A stretch of 42,430 nt of DNA from Burkholderiales bacterium (GCA_947473125.1 CANJDH010000038.1:1-42430); one strand, 5' to 3'. Counted from the first letter of the stretch, positions 8,283-18,011 are shown. Numbers and translations are program-made. The notes: generated from the sequence alone by a model not told the origin.

Positions 8283-10355
8283 TCAGGCGGGAACCACCGG
8301 CCGGCCGTGGGTGCGAAACACCTGGATGGCGTTTTCCATGGTTTTTGCAATGTCCGCCAGGTGGATTGCGGCATTCGAGGTGCTGCCGGCTTCGTTGCTA
8401 TTGGACTCGGACATGCGCGCCACGTCTTCGACATGGCGTGCCATGTTGTTGCTCGCGGAGGCCTGCTCGGCCACCGCATCGGATATTTCCTGAACCAGAT
8501 TCGAGACCACGTTCGCCTGATCGCTCAACTTGCCGATCACGCCCTCGGCATCCTTGACTGCCGCACTCCCTTCCTGCACCCTTTCGACCGCACCGCGCAT
8601 GCCGACCACGGCGCTGTCGGACGCTTTCTGGATGGTGGCGATCATGCCGCTGATTTCCTGTGTGGATTTTCCGGTGCGCTCGGCCAGTTTGGCAACCTCG
8701 TCGGCAACCACGGCGAATCCTCGTCCCTGTTCGCCGGCACGTGCGGCTTCAATGGCGGCATTCAAGGCCAGCAGGTTGGTCTGCTCGGCAATTTCAGTAA
8801 TGATCCTGGCAATCCCCGAAATCTTGCGCGAATGCTCACCCAACTCTTTGAGGGTGATCTCGGATTGCGCCACCGAATCCGTCGCCAGGCTGATTTGCCC
8901 CCGGACGCGTTCAAGCGTAGTGGCGCCATCCTTGGCAAGCAGCTTCGCCGCTTGGGTCAATTGGGTTGCGTTACGCGCATTTTCACTGACAACCTGGACG
9001 CTGGTGTTGACTTGCTCGACATTGGCCGCCATGGCTCCCGCGGCATCGCTTTGGCGACGCGCCCCATCCGCCATGCTACCCGCAGTACGGGTCATTTCCC
9101 CAGATGATGCAATCATCGCCGTCACGCCATTGCGCACGTCGCCAATCAAGGCTTCAAAACTTGCGGCCATGCCATTCATTTCACCGGCCAGTACCGCCAG
9201 TTCATTGCACGTGCCGGTCGCGCTTTGCATCGCGCTTCGTGCCCTCAGGTTGCCGCCACCCAGTTCCCGTGCCAGCGCGGCGAGGTCTTGCAGCGGTTTC
9301 AGGCGCACTGACAGCAACCAGTAGAGCAACAAGACAAGCAGCATCGCCGCCCCGACCCCGGCACCGATGAGCAGAAATCCGAGAGTGCGCCCGTCGCGCG
9401 AAAACTCATCGCGAAAGGTGCCCCCGGCAACTGCCCAGCCGCCGAAGCCCGATGTGCGTGTAAACGCGATGACTTTCTCGCGCGCCGCCCCGGATTCATC
9501 ATTCCACAGATACGTGATCTTGCCCTCCGCTTGCTCCAGCAGCGGCGCCAGGAACCCTGCCTTCCCGGCAACGTCCTTGAGTTCCATCGCATCGCTGCCC
9601 ACCAGCTTCGGATGAAAAATGAATTTGCCTTTTTCCGGCCCCTGGGTGCCGACCGCATACACATAACCGGTCTCACCAAAGCGAATCTTTGCAATCGATT
9701 GCGACAGCGAACTGAAAATTGGCGTCAGATCAAACCCGACGAACAGGATCGCCACGACTTTGCCCGAAGTGTCCTTGACGGGCACATATTTGGTCATGTA
9801 ATCCTTGCCGAACAGCCTGGCCTTGCCCAGATATTCCTTCCCGGCCAACATGCTCGCATGGGCCGGATGCGCCTTGCCGAGAAAAGTGCCGATGGCGCGC
9901 TCGCCGTTTTCTTTTTTCAGCGAAGTGGTAACGCGCACAAAGTCGTCGCCCTGACGCGCAAACACCGTGGCCACGCCTCCGGTACTTTTGGAAAAGGCAT
10001 CCACATCCTTGAAATTGAGATTGACGCCCATCTCGCCCGACTTCAACGTCGGCGCATCAATCGCGCCCACCTTGATGCTCGCGGACTCATTGACGGCAAG
10101 CCCATCGGGAAACATGCCGACAAAGAATGTGGCGAGGCGGTCGGTCGAGTCGACTGAAATCGAGTAGGCGGTATCGATCAGGCGTCGTGCGCTGTCGACT
10201 TGCTGCTTCAGGTTCACCTCGGCCTGGGTTTCAAGCGACGCGGCGCTGAAACGTGCCGAAAACACACCCAAGGCGCCCACCACCAGAAGCACCAGGAGGG
10301 CGGTAACCTGTACGAATTGACGAACCAGGCCTTGACGGCTGAATTGGTACAGCAT
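8283..10355 (-). CDS. Methyl-accepting chemotaxis protein with periplasmic Cache domain
   Basis: A 690-residue inner-membrane chemoreceptor. Transmembrane helix 1 lies at about 15-34, followed by a large periplasmic region of about 310 residues that looks like a Cache3-Cache2 fusion ([24 protein letters not shown], then [10 protein letters not shown]). Helix 2 is at about 345-368 ([21 protein letters not shown]), followed by a HAMP linker and a long cytoplasmic coiled coil. The coiled coil carries the conserved hairpin tip [20 protein letters not shown] and the [13 protein letters not shown] segment. The ATG at 10355 is preferred because AAAGGGGA lies just upstream and the membrane helix follows; an open extension of 18 codons lacks a ribosome-binding site. 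There is no C-terminal NWETF-type pentapeptide. It lies between two Bug genes on the same strand, which suggests sensing of a small organic acid, though that is inference. Confidence 0.9.
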   Translation of the reverse strand: MLYQFSRQGLVRQFVQVTALLVLLVVGALGVFSARFSAASLETQAEVNLKQQVDSARRLIDTAYSISVDSTDRLATFFVGMFPDGLAVNESASIKVGAIDAPTLKSGEMGVNLNFKDVDAFSKSTGGVATVFARQGDDFVRVTTSLKKENGERAIGTFLGKAHPAHASMLAGKEYLGKARLFGKDYMTKYVPVKDTSGKVVAILFVGFDLTPIFSSLSQSIAKIRFGETGYVYAVGTQGPEKGKFIFHPKLVGSDAMELKDVAGKAGFLAPLLEQAEGKITYLWNDESGAAREKVIAFTRTSGFGGWAVAGGTFRDEFSRDGRTLGFLLIGAGVGAAMLLVLLLYWLLSVRLKPLQDLAALARELGGGNLRARSAMQSATGTCNELAVLAGEMNGMAASFEALIGDVRNGVTAMIASSGEMTRTAGSMADGARRQSDAAGAMAANVEQVNTSVQVVSENARNATQLTQAAKLLAKDGATTLERVRGQISLATDSVAQSEITLKELGEHSRKISGIARIITEIAEQTNLLALNAAIEAARAGEQGRGFAVVADEVAKLAERTGKSTQEISGMIATIQKASDSAVVGMRGAVERVQEGSAAVKDAEGVIGKLSDQANVVSNLVQEISDAVAEQASASNNMARHVEDVARMSESNSNEAGSTSNAAIHLADIAKTMENAIQVFRTHGRPVVPA

Positions 10356-10464
10356 GCGTATCCCCTTTTGCGCATCGAACCACATGGAAACCGGCACAGT
10401 GTGCCGCATGGAGCGCTGCCTTCGTAGGGGGAATTGGCCTCGATTCAGCCCTCAGTTGCCTGCA

Positions 10465-11436
10465 TCAATCAAATTTGATGCCGGACTCCTTGATCACCTG
10501 CGCCCAGCGCGTCTTCTCGCCGGCGATGAATGCGCCAAGGGCTTCCGGTGTGCCGCTGCGCACTTCGGTACCCTGCGACGCAAGCTTATCGCGCAGTTCC
10601 TGGGTCGCGAGGATCCGGGTGATCTCGGCGTTGATCTTTGCGACAACATCGCGTGGCGTACCGGCCGGAGCCAGGATGCCCTGGTAGGAGCCGGTCTCGA
10701 ACCCCGGCAGCGTTTCGGCAATCACCGGGAGTTCCGGTGCCGATGCCACGCGCTTTGCGCTCGATACCGCCAGCCCCTTGATACGGCCCGATTTAACCGT
10801 CGGGTAGGTGGCAAGCATGCCGTTCATGATCACGTTGGCCTGCCCGCCGGCCACGTCGGCCACCGCCTGCGACCCGCCCTTGTACGGAATGTAGGTCCAG
10901 GAAATGCCGGTGCGCTGGGCAAAAGCGATACCCGCCAGGTGCGGCGCGCCGCCGTTGCCGGAATTGGCAAAATTCATCTTGCCCGGATTGGCCTTGGCGT
11001 AGTCGATCAGCTCCTTGACACTGTTTACCGGTATCGAGGGGTGTACGCCGAGGACGTGGGGCGAGTATGACACCATGAGTACCGGCGCAAAATCCTTGAC
11101 CGGGTCGTACGGCATATTGGCGTAGACGCTCGGGTTGATCGACAGCGCGCCCACGTCCGAGAGCAGCATGGTGTACCCGTCCGGCGGCGACTTGGCGACG
11201 AAGTCGGCACCGACGTTGCCGTTGGCGCCGACCCGGTTTTCGATCACCACCGGCTGACCCCAGACCTCGGTGAGCTTTGCGCCGATTGCACGTGCAAGGA
11301 TGTCGGAGGTGCCCCCCGCCGCAAACGGGACGATGATGCGAACCGATTTGGTCGGATAGGCGGTTTGTGCCTGGGTCGGGGCCAACAACAGCGCACAGAG
11401 GAAAAGTGCTGTCACATGTGCCAAATTCTTGAACAT
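10465..11436 (-). CDS. Bug/TctC-family periplasmic solute-binding protein
   Basis: A 323-residue Bug receptor. The signal peptide (MFKNLAHVTALFLCALLLAP..AQA) leads into AYPTKSVRIIVPFAAGGTSDILARAIG, and the family landmarks VIENRVGANGNVGADFV, DPVKDFAPVLMVSY and IPYKGGSQAVADVAGG follow. The ATG at 11436 is preferred because the signal peptide starts there; an upstream in-frame start would add 16 charged residues. It is followed, 109 bp on, by the chemoreceptor gene on the same strand. It is divergent from the Bax-inhibitor gene across a 226-bp gap. No TctA/TctB genes are present. Confidence 0.88.
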   Translation of the reverse strand: MFKNLAHVTALFLCALLLAPTQAQTAYPTKSVRIIVPFAAGGTSDILARAIGAKLTEVWGQPVVIENRVGANGNVGADFVAKSPPDGYTMLLSDVGALSINPSVYANMPYDPVKDFAPVLMVSYSPHVLGVHPSIPVNSVKELIDYAKANPGKMNFANSGNGGAPHLAGIAFAQRTGISWTYIPYKGGSQAVADVAGGQANVIMNGMLATYPTVKSGRIKGLAVSSAKRVASAPELPVIAETLPGFETGSYQGILAPAGTPRDVVAKINAEITRILATQELRDKLASQGTEVRSGTPEALGAFIAGEKTRWAQVIKESGIKFD

Positions 11437-11583
11437 TTTTCGTCTCTTGAAGTCTTTGTTGGAATGGCCGGTCTTGACTACCACGCGGCGCAGACTGCAT
11501 GAGGGATTTTACACGCAGCCGCCCGGACAACTTCCAGGGCGATCAGGGCTTGATCAGACCTTGAAATATGTATCTTCGTGGCT

Positions 11584-11612
11584 CTTGAAACTTTTCGCGC
11601 GCATGCTAATCT
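11584..11612 (+). promoter_or_regulatory. Putative promoter for the Bax-inhibitor-1 family gene
   Basis: CTTGAAA at 11584-11590 and TAATCT at 11607-11612 are separated by 16 nt, about 50 bp ahead of the ATG. The -35 part also matches the heat-shock sigma-32 consensus, but the matching CCCCAT-type -10 is not clear. A TAAGGAGA ribosome-binding site lies at 11648-11655. Confidence 0.35.
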
Positions 11613-11662
11613 TATGTATGTTACAGACTCAATAACCCTGATCCCCGTAAGGAGACCAACAA

Positions 11663-12361
11663 ATGGCTTTTGAACAAAACGTTGCACCGATCGAGATGTC
11701 CCCGGTAGCGGCTGTCGCGCGCACCAACAAGGTAATGCGCCAGACCTACATGCTGCTTGCGCTGTCGATGATTCCGACGGTTATCGGCGCATGGTTCGGC
11801 ATCGCCAGCGGCATCAACCAGACCATGCTAGCCAGCCCCGGCATCAGCCTCGTCGTGTTTCTCGGCGGTGCTTTCGGCTTCATGTATGCCATCGAGAAAA
11901 ACAAGGAAAGCGGCTTGGGTGTCGTATTCCTGCTGGCCTTCACGTTCTTCATGGGCATCATGCTGTCGCGCATGGTCGGCATGGTTCTCGGCCTCAAGGG
12001 CGGCGCTGCGCTGGTGGGCATGGCCTTTGGCGGCACGTCGCTGATTTTCCTCGGCATGGCGGCGCTCGGCACGGTGATCAAGCGTGATCTGTCGGGCATG
12101 GGCAAGTTTCTGGCCATCGGTGCGATGATCACCTTCGCTGCGAGCCTGATCATGTTCATCTTCCCGATGCCGGCCATGATGATGGCACTGCTCGTGATGG
12201 TGCTGATCATTTTCTCGCTGTTCATCCTGTACGACGTGAACCGTATCGTCAAGGGCGGCGAGACTAACTACATCTCGGCGACCCTGGGCCTCTACATGAG
12301 CATCTACAACGTGTTCCAGGTTTTGCTCGCCTTCGCCGGCATCGGCGGCAGCCGCGACTGA
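11663..12361 (+). CDS. Bax inhibitor-1/YccA family inner-membrane protein
   Basis: A 232-residue protein of the BI-1 (YccA/YbhL) family with seven predicted transmembrane segments filling residues about 28-225 and a short polar N terminus. The characteristic final segment (LFILYDVNRIVKGGETNYISATLGLYMSIYNVFQ is its core region) contains the conserved Asp and Asn residues of the family. In E. coli YccA interacts with the FtsH protease; whether this protein does so here is not visible. The start is supported by a strong TAAGGAGA ribosome-binding site. A clear intrinsic terminator follows at 12384, so the gene appears monocistronic. Confidence 0.87.
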   Translation: MAFEQNVAPIEMSPVAAVARTNKVMRQTYMLLALSMIPTVIGAWFGIASGINQTMLASPGISLVVFLGGAFGFMYAIEKNKESGLGVVFLLAFTFFMGIMLSRMVGMVLGLKGGAALVGMAFGGTSLIFLGMAALGTVIKRDLSGMGKFLAIGAMITFAASLIMFIFPMPAMMMALLVMVLIIFSLFILYDVNRIVKGGETNYISATLGLYMSIYNVFQVLLAFAGIGGSRD

Positions 12362-12383
12362 CCATCAACACCGTTTCAACCAG

Positions 12384-12411
12384 AAACCGCCTTCGGGCGG
12401 TTTTTGTTTTT
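12384..12411 (+). terminator. Rho-independent terminator
   Basis: AAACCGCC-TTCG-GGCGGTTT followed by TTTGTTTTT is a textbook intrinsic terminator with a UUCG loop, 22 bp after the stop of the Bax-inhibitor gene. Confidence 0.9.
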
Positions 12412-12427
12412 CTGCGAAAGGCATGGC

Positions 12428-12937
12428 ATGACTGACCAGGCAGGCACAGCTCAGGATACTCCCGAACCGGGCCGCGACCCACGCACCCAGGATCCGCGTC
12501 TGTGGCGCGACGACGGCTGGACCGCGCGCGTCATCAAGAACATCGACGACGAGGGCTGGGCTGTGGAAATGGTCAAGGACGGCGAAGCCGAACCTGCTCT
12601 CACTGGCCCCTGGACCATGGGGCGCGACAAGAAAAACCCCAAACCGCTCGACGCGTTTGCCTTCAGCACCTTGGTCAAGACCGCCTCCGAAGTGCTGGCG
12701 CGCCACGAGCAGCATACGCATGCGATGCTGCACAAGTCGATTGACGTTACTGTTGGCACGAAGCGCATCACCGTCAACCTGGACATCGAGCCGGACGAAG
12801 ACAACCCGTCCGCACGCCTGACAGCCCTTGACGAGGGTGGCGACCAGCTCGCGAGCGTGGTGGTGGCGCCTGCATTCAAGCTCACACGCGCCAGCGCCAC
12901 CTCCTGGGTCGAGAAGGATTTCAAGGCGCCGCGCTAG
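12428..12937 (+). CDS. Conserved-looking hypothetical protein, 169 residues
   Basis: Not assigned to a family. The protein is acidic and soluble with no signal peptide or membrane segment. It has a short proline-rich N terminus, an aromatic module (RLWRDDGWTARVIKNIDDEGWAVEMV is the core region) followed by GPWTMGRDKKNPKPLD, and a C-terminal beta-rich part. Codon use is that of a normal gene. The ATG at 12428 was chosen because the open frame upstream of it lies in the terminator of the preceding gene. It converges with dnaE2 with a gap of only 14 bp. Function unknown. Confidence 0.7.
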   Translation: MTDQAGTAQDTPEPGRDPRTQDPRLWRDDGWTARVIKNIDDEGWAVEMVKDGEAEPALTGPWTMGRDKKNPKPLDAFAFSTLVKTASEVLARHEQHTHAMLHKSIDVTVGTKRITVNLDIEPDEDNPSARLTALDEGGDQLASVVVAPAFKLTRASATSWVEKDFKAPR

Positions 12938-12951
12938 CGGCAATACGCCAT

Positions 12952-15900
12952 CTAGTGAAAGTTGCGCGCCGTCGTACCCAGCCGCCCAAGCAATGCCGTA
13001 TGGTCAAACAGGCGCCGTGCCACCAGGTTGAGCACAATCCCCTGCCGCTGCAACTGGCCATACACGCCTAACAGCCGTGCAGACAGCAGCTCGCGCCGCT
13101 GCAGTTCCACCAGATCGCGCCACACAATCACGTTGATCGAGCCGGTTTCGTCTTCCAGGGTGACGAACACCGTACCTTTGGCGGTGCCGGGGCGCTGGCG
13201 GCAGGTGACGATGCCGCTGACGCGCACCCAGGCCCGGTCCGGCAATTGCCCGATGCGTTCGGCGGTGAGATGCTTCGCAAGCCGCGGACGTAGTAGCGCG
13301 AGCGGGTGGCGCCGCAGCGTGAGCCCGGTGGCGGCATAGTCCATCACGATCTCGTGCCCCTCGGCGGCTGCCACCAGATCGGCTGCGCTGCTGTCGGGGC
13401 GGATGGTGATGGTGCGGTTGATCGTGCGTGTGATCCCGCGGTCATCGATCGTGCCATCGACATGACCCTCCAGGGCCAGCGCTGTCTCCAACCCCAGCGC
13501 CTGCCAATACGCCTCACGCCGATGCCCGGCCAGAGTGAGAAAGGCATCGGCGCGCGCCAGGGCATCCATGTCGCACCGCTGCAGGCCGACGCGCTGTTTC
13601 AGGTCGGCAATATCCTGGAATGGTGCACTGGCTCGCGCTGCTACGATGGCCAAGCCCGCTTCGCGTGCCAATCCATCAACCAGCCGAAAACCCAGTCTCA
13701 GAGCGGGTCTTGGCGCATTACCTGTCTCATTAGTTAGGACATTGAACATCGCATTCGTCATGGCATCTGCCACTTCGAGCGCGCAATCCCAATCACTCGC
13801 CGTCACATCGACGGCACGCACGGTGACGCCATGGCGTTGCGCATCCTGCACCAACTGTGACGGCGCATAAAACCCCATCGGCTGGGAGTTGAGCAGGCCA
13901 CAGGCAAACGCCGCCGGGTGGTGGCACTTGAGCCAGCACGATACATACACCAGCAGCGCAAAGCTGGCTGCGTGTGATTCCGGAAAACCATACTCCCCAA
14001 AACCCTGGATCTGCTTGTACAAACTCTCGGCAAACTCCGGCGTATAGCCGTTCTGCGCCATGCCGGCGAGCATCTTGTCGCGAAATGGCGCCAGCCCCCC
14101 CTTGCGCTTCCAGGCGGCCATGGCGCGGCGCAACTGGTCCGACTCGCCCGGCGTGAAGTTGGCCGCGGCCACCACCAGTTGCATCGCCTGTTCCTGAAAA
14201 ATCGATACACCGAGAGTGCGCTCGAGCACCCCGCGCACCGTTTCGCTCGGGTAACTCACCGGCTCCAGACCCTGGCGCCGGCGCAGATACGGATGCACCA
14301 TGCCGCCCTGGATCGGCCCGGGCCGCACAATCGCCACTTCAATCACCAGATCGTAAAAGCAGCGCGGCAGCAAGCGCGGCAACATACTCATCTGGGCGCG
14401 CGATTCAATCTGGAACACCCCTACCGTGTCAGCCTTGCAGACCATGTCGTACACCACCGGGTCTTCAGCGGGAATGTCCTCGACGCGCATCGCCTGTTCC
14501 GCATCACGGCCCTGAAACACATTGAGCACGTCGAGCGTGCGCCGAATCGCCGTGAGCATGCCCAGCGCCAGCACATCGACTTTCAGCAGACCGAGAGTGT
14601 CAAGGTCGTCCTTGTCCCACTGGATCACCGTGCGTTCCGGCATGGCGGCGTTTTCGATCGGCACCAGTTCCGAGAGTGGGCCGGCGGCGATCACGAATCC
14701 GCCCACATGCTGCGAGAGATGGCGCGGAAAGCCGATCAACTCGCGCGTCAGCTGCAGGGTCTGGCGAATCGCCGGGCTGTGCGCATCGAGCCCGACTTCG
14801 GCAAGACGCGCCTCGACCGAACTAATGTCATCCCACCATTGCACTGTCTTGGCCAGTTGTTCGGCCTGCTCGATCGAGAGCCCCAGCGCCTTGCCGACAT
14901 CCTTCAAGGCCGAGCGCGGCCGGTAAGTGGTGAGTGAGGCAGCCAGCGCGGTGCGCTCGCGCCCGTATTTACGGTAGAGATACTGAATCACCTCTTCACG
15001 CCGCTCGTGTTCGAAATCGACGTCAATGTCGGGCGGCTCGTTGCGCTCCTTGGAGATAAAGCGCTCGAACAGCACCTGGATGCGCCCGGGGTCGATCTCG
15101 GTGATGCCCAGGCAATAGCACACTGCCGAATTGGCCGCCGACCCCCGCCCCTGACACAAAATGCCCTGCCCGCGCGCAAAACCCACGATGTCATGCACCG
15201 TCAGGAAGAACGGCTCATACGCCAGATCGCGAATCAGCAGCAGTTCACGCTCGATCAGCGCCACCACGCTCACCGGTACGTGCGCGGTGCTGCCATCACT
15301 GCCCACCACGGCGGTGTGCGCCACGCCTTCGAGCTTCTTGCCGCCCTGCATGCGCGCCGAGATCGACGGACGGGCATAGCGCCCCACCAGGCCATCAAAG
15401 GTAAGACGGCGCAGATGGCTGGCCGGGGTTTCACCGGGCGGCACGATTTCCTGTGGGTATTCATAGCGCAATTCATCGAGACTGAAGCGGCAGCGGTCGG
15501 CAATGACCAAGGTCTCGGCCATCAGCTCGGGCGGATACAAATCAGCGATCGCATTGATCGGCCGCAGCGCCTGCTCGGCATTGGGTTGCGCGTCCAGCCC
15601 CAGTTCGGCAAGCGGCTTGCGCAGGCGAATTGCCGTCAAGACATCTTGCAAAGGTTTGCGGCGCTTCTCGTGCATCAGCACATGGCCGGTGGCGACTGCC
15701 GGCAGACCTGCCGTCGTTGCCAGCGCCATCGCCTGTGCAAATGCACGCATGTCATCGGCCCCCTTGAGTTGCTCGACGGCAATCCAGAGCGCTACCGGAA
15801 AACACGCCTTAAGCACGCGTAGCGCGTCATCCGGCCAAGCCATCTGGGACAGCATGACGCACAAGCAATCGGTCATCGGCTGCGCAGCAAGGTCAACCAT

Positions 15901-16227
15901 GCGCAGGCAATAACGTCCCTTGACCGCACGCCGCCGCGCCTGCGTGATCAGGGCGCACAGCCGGGCATAGCCGCGCCGCGAGGCGGCGAGCAGCACCAGC
16001 TTGCCGCCATCTTCGAGCGTGAACTCGCTACCGATGATCAGCTTGAGCTTGGTGCTCTTGGCTGCCACGTGGGCGCGCACCACCCCCGAGACCGTGCATT
16101 CATCGGTGATCGCCAGCGCCGTGTAACCGAGCAGACTGGCGCGCGCCACCAGCTCTTCGGGGTGTGAGGCACCGCGCAGAAAGCTGAAGTTGCTCAGCGC
16201 GTGGAGCTCGGCATAGTCAGGTTTCAT
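12952..16227 (-). CDS. dnaE2: Error-prone DNA polymerase DnaE2
   Basis: Alpha-subunit-type (C-family) translesion polymerase that acts with ImuA and ImuB in SOS mutagenesis. The 1091-residue protein opens with the PHP domain (ELHALSNFSFLRGASHPEE, ITDECTVSG) and carries the catalytic PDIDVDFEH at 399-407. A third palm Asp lies in GLLKVDVLALGML, helix-hairpin-helix and OB-fold regions follow, and it ends RRLFDHTALLGRLGT. It is in line with the family length apart from an apparent extra stretch of about 30 residues near 286-320 (glycine/serine/valine-rich) between the PHP and palm parts. It lies 27 bp downstream of imuB on the same strand, so both are probably expressed from the LexA-regulated promoter at 18.0 kb. 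Confidence 0.94.
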   Translation of the reverse strand: MKPDYAELHALSNFSFLRGASHPEELVARASLLGYTALAITDECTVSGVVRAHVAAKSTKLKLIIGSEFTLEDGGKLVLLAASRRGYARLCALITQARRRAVKGRYCLRMVDLAAQPMTDCLCVMLSQMAWPDDALRVLKACFPVALWIAVEQLKGADDMRAFAQAMALATTAGLPAVATGHVLMHEKRRKPLQDVLTAIRLRKPLAELGLDAQPNAEQALRPINAIADLYPPELMAETLVIADRCRFSLDELRYEYPQEIVPPGETPASHLRRLTFDGLVGRYARPSISARMQGGKKLEGVAHTAVVGSDGSTAHVPVSVVALIERELLLIRDLAYEPFFLTVHDIVGFARGQGILCQGRGSAANSAVCYCLGITEIDPGRIQVLFERFISKERNEPPDIDVDFEHERREEVIQYLYRKYGRERTALAASLTTYRPRSALKDVGKALGLSIEQAEQLAKTVQWWDDISSVEARLAEVGLDAHSPAIRQTLQLTRELIGFPRHLSQHVGGFVIAAGPLSELVPIENAAMPERTVIQWDKDDLDTLGLLKVDVLALGMLTAIRRTLDVLNVFQGRDAEQAMRVEDIPAEDPVVYDMVCKADTVGVFQIESRAQMSMLPRLLPRCFYDLVIEVAIVRPGPIQGGMVHPYLRRRQGLEPVSYPSETVRGVLERTLGVSIFQEQAMQLVVAAANFTPGESDQLRRAMAAWKRKGGLAPFRDKMLAGMAQNGYTPEFAESLYKQIQGFGEYGFPESHAASFALLVYVSCWLKCHHPAAFACGLLNSQPMGFYAPSQLVQDAQRHGVTVRAVDVTASDWDCALEVADAMTNAMFNVLTNETGNAPRPALRLGFRLVDGLAREAGLAIVAARASAPFQDIADLKQRVGLQRCDMDALARADAFLTLAGHRREAYWQALGLETALALEGHVDGTIDDRGITRTINRTITIRPDSSAADLVAAAEGHEIVMDYAATGLTLRRHPLALLRPRLAKHLTAERIGQLPDRAWVRVSGIVTCRQRPGTAKGTVFVTLEDETGSINVIVWRDLVELQRRELLSARLLGVYGQLQRQGIVLNLVARRLFDHTALLGRLGTTARNFH

Positions 16228-16254
16228 GCGTCGGCAACATGCTCGGAGGAAAGA

Positions 16255-17838
16255 TCAGGCAAAAAAGCCGTGCAGATACCAGCCACCGCGCGCCAGGTCG
16301 TGAAACACCCACAAGGTTTCGCCCTCGCGATTGGCCATCACGTAGTAATCGCGCCGTGCGGGCGCGCCATCCCACCAGCCGGTTTCGATGCGCTCCGGCC
16401 CGGCCAGGTGGCGCAAGGCACCGCGATGCACCGGCTCGCCCTGCAGCAGGATCAACGAGCGCGGCTGGCGCAGCAGCCAGATCGGCCGCGGCGGCGCTAC
16501 GCTCGCCGGCAAGAGCTGCCGTAGCGGTGCACTGTTTACCGACAAGGGCAACCGCGACAGCGCCTTCCCCTCACCTTCCGCCTTACGCCCCACCACACGA
16601 TGCGGCCGATACGCTTTGCGCTCCTCCTTCACACCGTGCACTACCTCGTGCGACGCCCTTTCAGGCCGATGATCGCTGCCCTCCTCCACCATCAATATCG
16701 ACCCAGCCCCCATGCGCGCCAGCAATTGCTCGGCCAGCAAATCGATATTGCTCGCGCGTGAACCTGCATCCGGGAAAAACCCGCCACTGGGTGGCTGGTA
16801 CACCTGCATGTCAGTCAATGTCAGGCCTACCGCGCACACCGTGTCTTCAAGCGGCTGGCGCGCCAGTTGCTCGCGCAGCAGCCGGCTCCAGCGCCGCACA
16901 TCACGCGCCGGCTCGCGCGTGCCGACCATCAGCGGCGTGGCGCGGTGCCGGCCATGCTCCAGATTCAACTCCATGCGCGTCGTGGCCTGCCCGCGCGCGC
17001 GCAAGAAATCATCGGCCTCGGCAAACAATAGTTCAGCCGCATGCAGCACCTGGGCACTGTCGGTGGTTTCGCACACCAGCTCAAGCCGGGTGGTGAAACC
17101 CTCGGGCAAGGCCAGCGGCGTGCGCGGATCGGCGCGTTCGCCGAGAATCGCTTCAATATCACGCACAACCTCCACACCAAAGCGGCGCGCAATGCCATCA
17201 CGCGGCAGGCGCGCCAGATCACCGAAACGCGCAATGCCCAGCGCCGCCAGCGCATCGGTCACCTTCTGCGGCCAGCCAGTGAGCGCCAGCGGCACCTTCG
17301 CCAGCGTCTCCGGCAAAGCCTCAAGCCGCCGCACATGCTGCACCTCAACCCCGCAAGCGCGCGCATGCGCCAGCAGCCAAGCCGCACGCGGCGTCGGCGC
17401 ACAAGCCGCCACGGCACGCACCTCGGCACGCCGCACCTCGCGCTTGATGCGATTGGCCAAAGCCTTGAGGCCGCGAAACAGCATCAGGCTCGGCGCCACT
17501 TCAAGCAGCACCGCATCGGGCGCCAGCGCCACCATCGGCGAAAAATTGAGCGCCACCAACCCCACGCGCTGCTGCAGCGCCGCCTCGCGCGCAAGCTCAC
17601 GCCGCCACACCACAAGATCAGCCACCAGCGCCCGCGCCGCACCCAGCGCCATGCCGGTACAAATGCCGCAATCGCGCGCCGCCTCATTGGCTGCCAGAAT
17701 CAATGGCCGCTCGTCAGGCCCATCGATCACCGCAAACGGCACATCGACCAGCAAGCCGCGCCCGGCCGCCTGCAAGGGCAGTTCCGGCAAAAACAGCGCA
17801 ATCCAGAGAGGCTTGGCCACGTCCATGCCACCTGGCAC
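16255..17838 (-). CDS. imuB: ImuB, Y-family polymerase-like SOS mutagenesis protein
   Basis: ImuB is a catalytically inactive relative of Y-family polymerases that bridges DnaE2 and the sliding clamp. The 527-residue protein starts with WIALFLPELPLQAAGRG, lacking the acidic residue of active Y-family enzymes. It continues through a palm/fingers region with LEVAPSLMLFRGL, a helix-hairpin-helix region (ALAALGIARFGDLARLPRDGIARRFG) and a long C-terminal domain ending DYYVMANREGETLWVFHDLARGGWYLHGFFA-like. The GTG at 17838 is preferred: GGAG lies 7 nt ahead and the codon follows the stop of the mini-imuA frame by 1 nt. An ATG at 17826 is the alternative. The normal full-length imuA partner is missing here and lies at 20784-21611 instead. 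Confidence 0.9.
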   Translation of the reverse strand: MPGGMDVAKPLWIALFLPELPLQAAGRGLLVDVPFAVIDGPDERPLILAANEAARDCGICTGMALGAARALVADLVVWRRELAREAALQQRVGLVALNFSPMVALAPDAVLLEVAPSLMLFRGLKALANRIKREVRRAEVRAVAACAPTPRAAWLLAHARACGVEVQHVRRLEALPETLAKVPLALTGWPQKVTDALAALGIARFGDLARLPRDGIARRFGVEVVRDIEAILGERADPRTPLALPEGFTTRLELVCETTDSAQVLHAAELLFAEADDFLRARGQATTRMELNLEHGRHRATPLMVGTREPARDVRRWSRLLREQLARQPLEDTVCAVGLTLTDMQVYQPPSGGFFPDAGSRASNIDLLAEQLLARMGAGSILMVEEGSDHRPERASHEVVHGVKEERKAYRPHRVVGRKAEGEGKALSRLPLSVNSAPLRQLLPASVAPPRPIWLLRQPRSLILLQGEPVHRGALRHLAGPERIETGWWDGAPARRDYYVMANREGETLWVFHDLARGGWYLHGFFA

Positions 17839-17839
17839 G

Positions 17840-17980
17840 TCACCGCTCCGGCAAGGGGTAACGCCGCCCGGCCAGCGGCACCATGATCAGCAACAGCGAG
17901 GGTAATGACGCAGACAGTGGTGATGGATCACCAGTGCGCCAGGCGGCGGAGCGCTGAAACAATTCTTGCAAGGGTGACAC
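17840..17980 (-). pseudogene. Mini-imuA: in-frame internally deleted ImuA, 46 codons
   Basis: Starts with GTG at 17980 and ends with TGA at 17840, one base before the imuB start. Residues 1-18 (VSPLQELFQRSAAWRTGD) match residues 1-18 of the full-length ImuA at 21611 at 15 of 18 positions. The last 13 residues (VPLAGRRYPLPER) match its C terminus at 11 of 13. About 230 codons of the middle are gone, yet the frame is kept. It retains the upstream LexA-controlled promoter and the tight spacing to imuB, so it would still be translated and could couple translation into imuB. The RecA-like core is absent, so it cannot act as ImuA. It could be a decayed relic or a retained leader; the sequence cannot distinguish these. 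Confidence 0.85.
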
Positions 17981-18011
17981 GGCGTGTTCGGCTCTTCGGG
18001 GGAAGGGCTGC

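Noticed and set aside
16712-17905. 397-codon + strand frame opposite imuB
   Set aside because: Serine/arginine/alanine-rich antisense frame without any motif.
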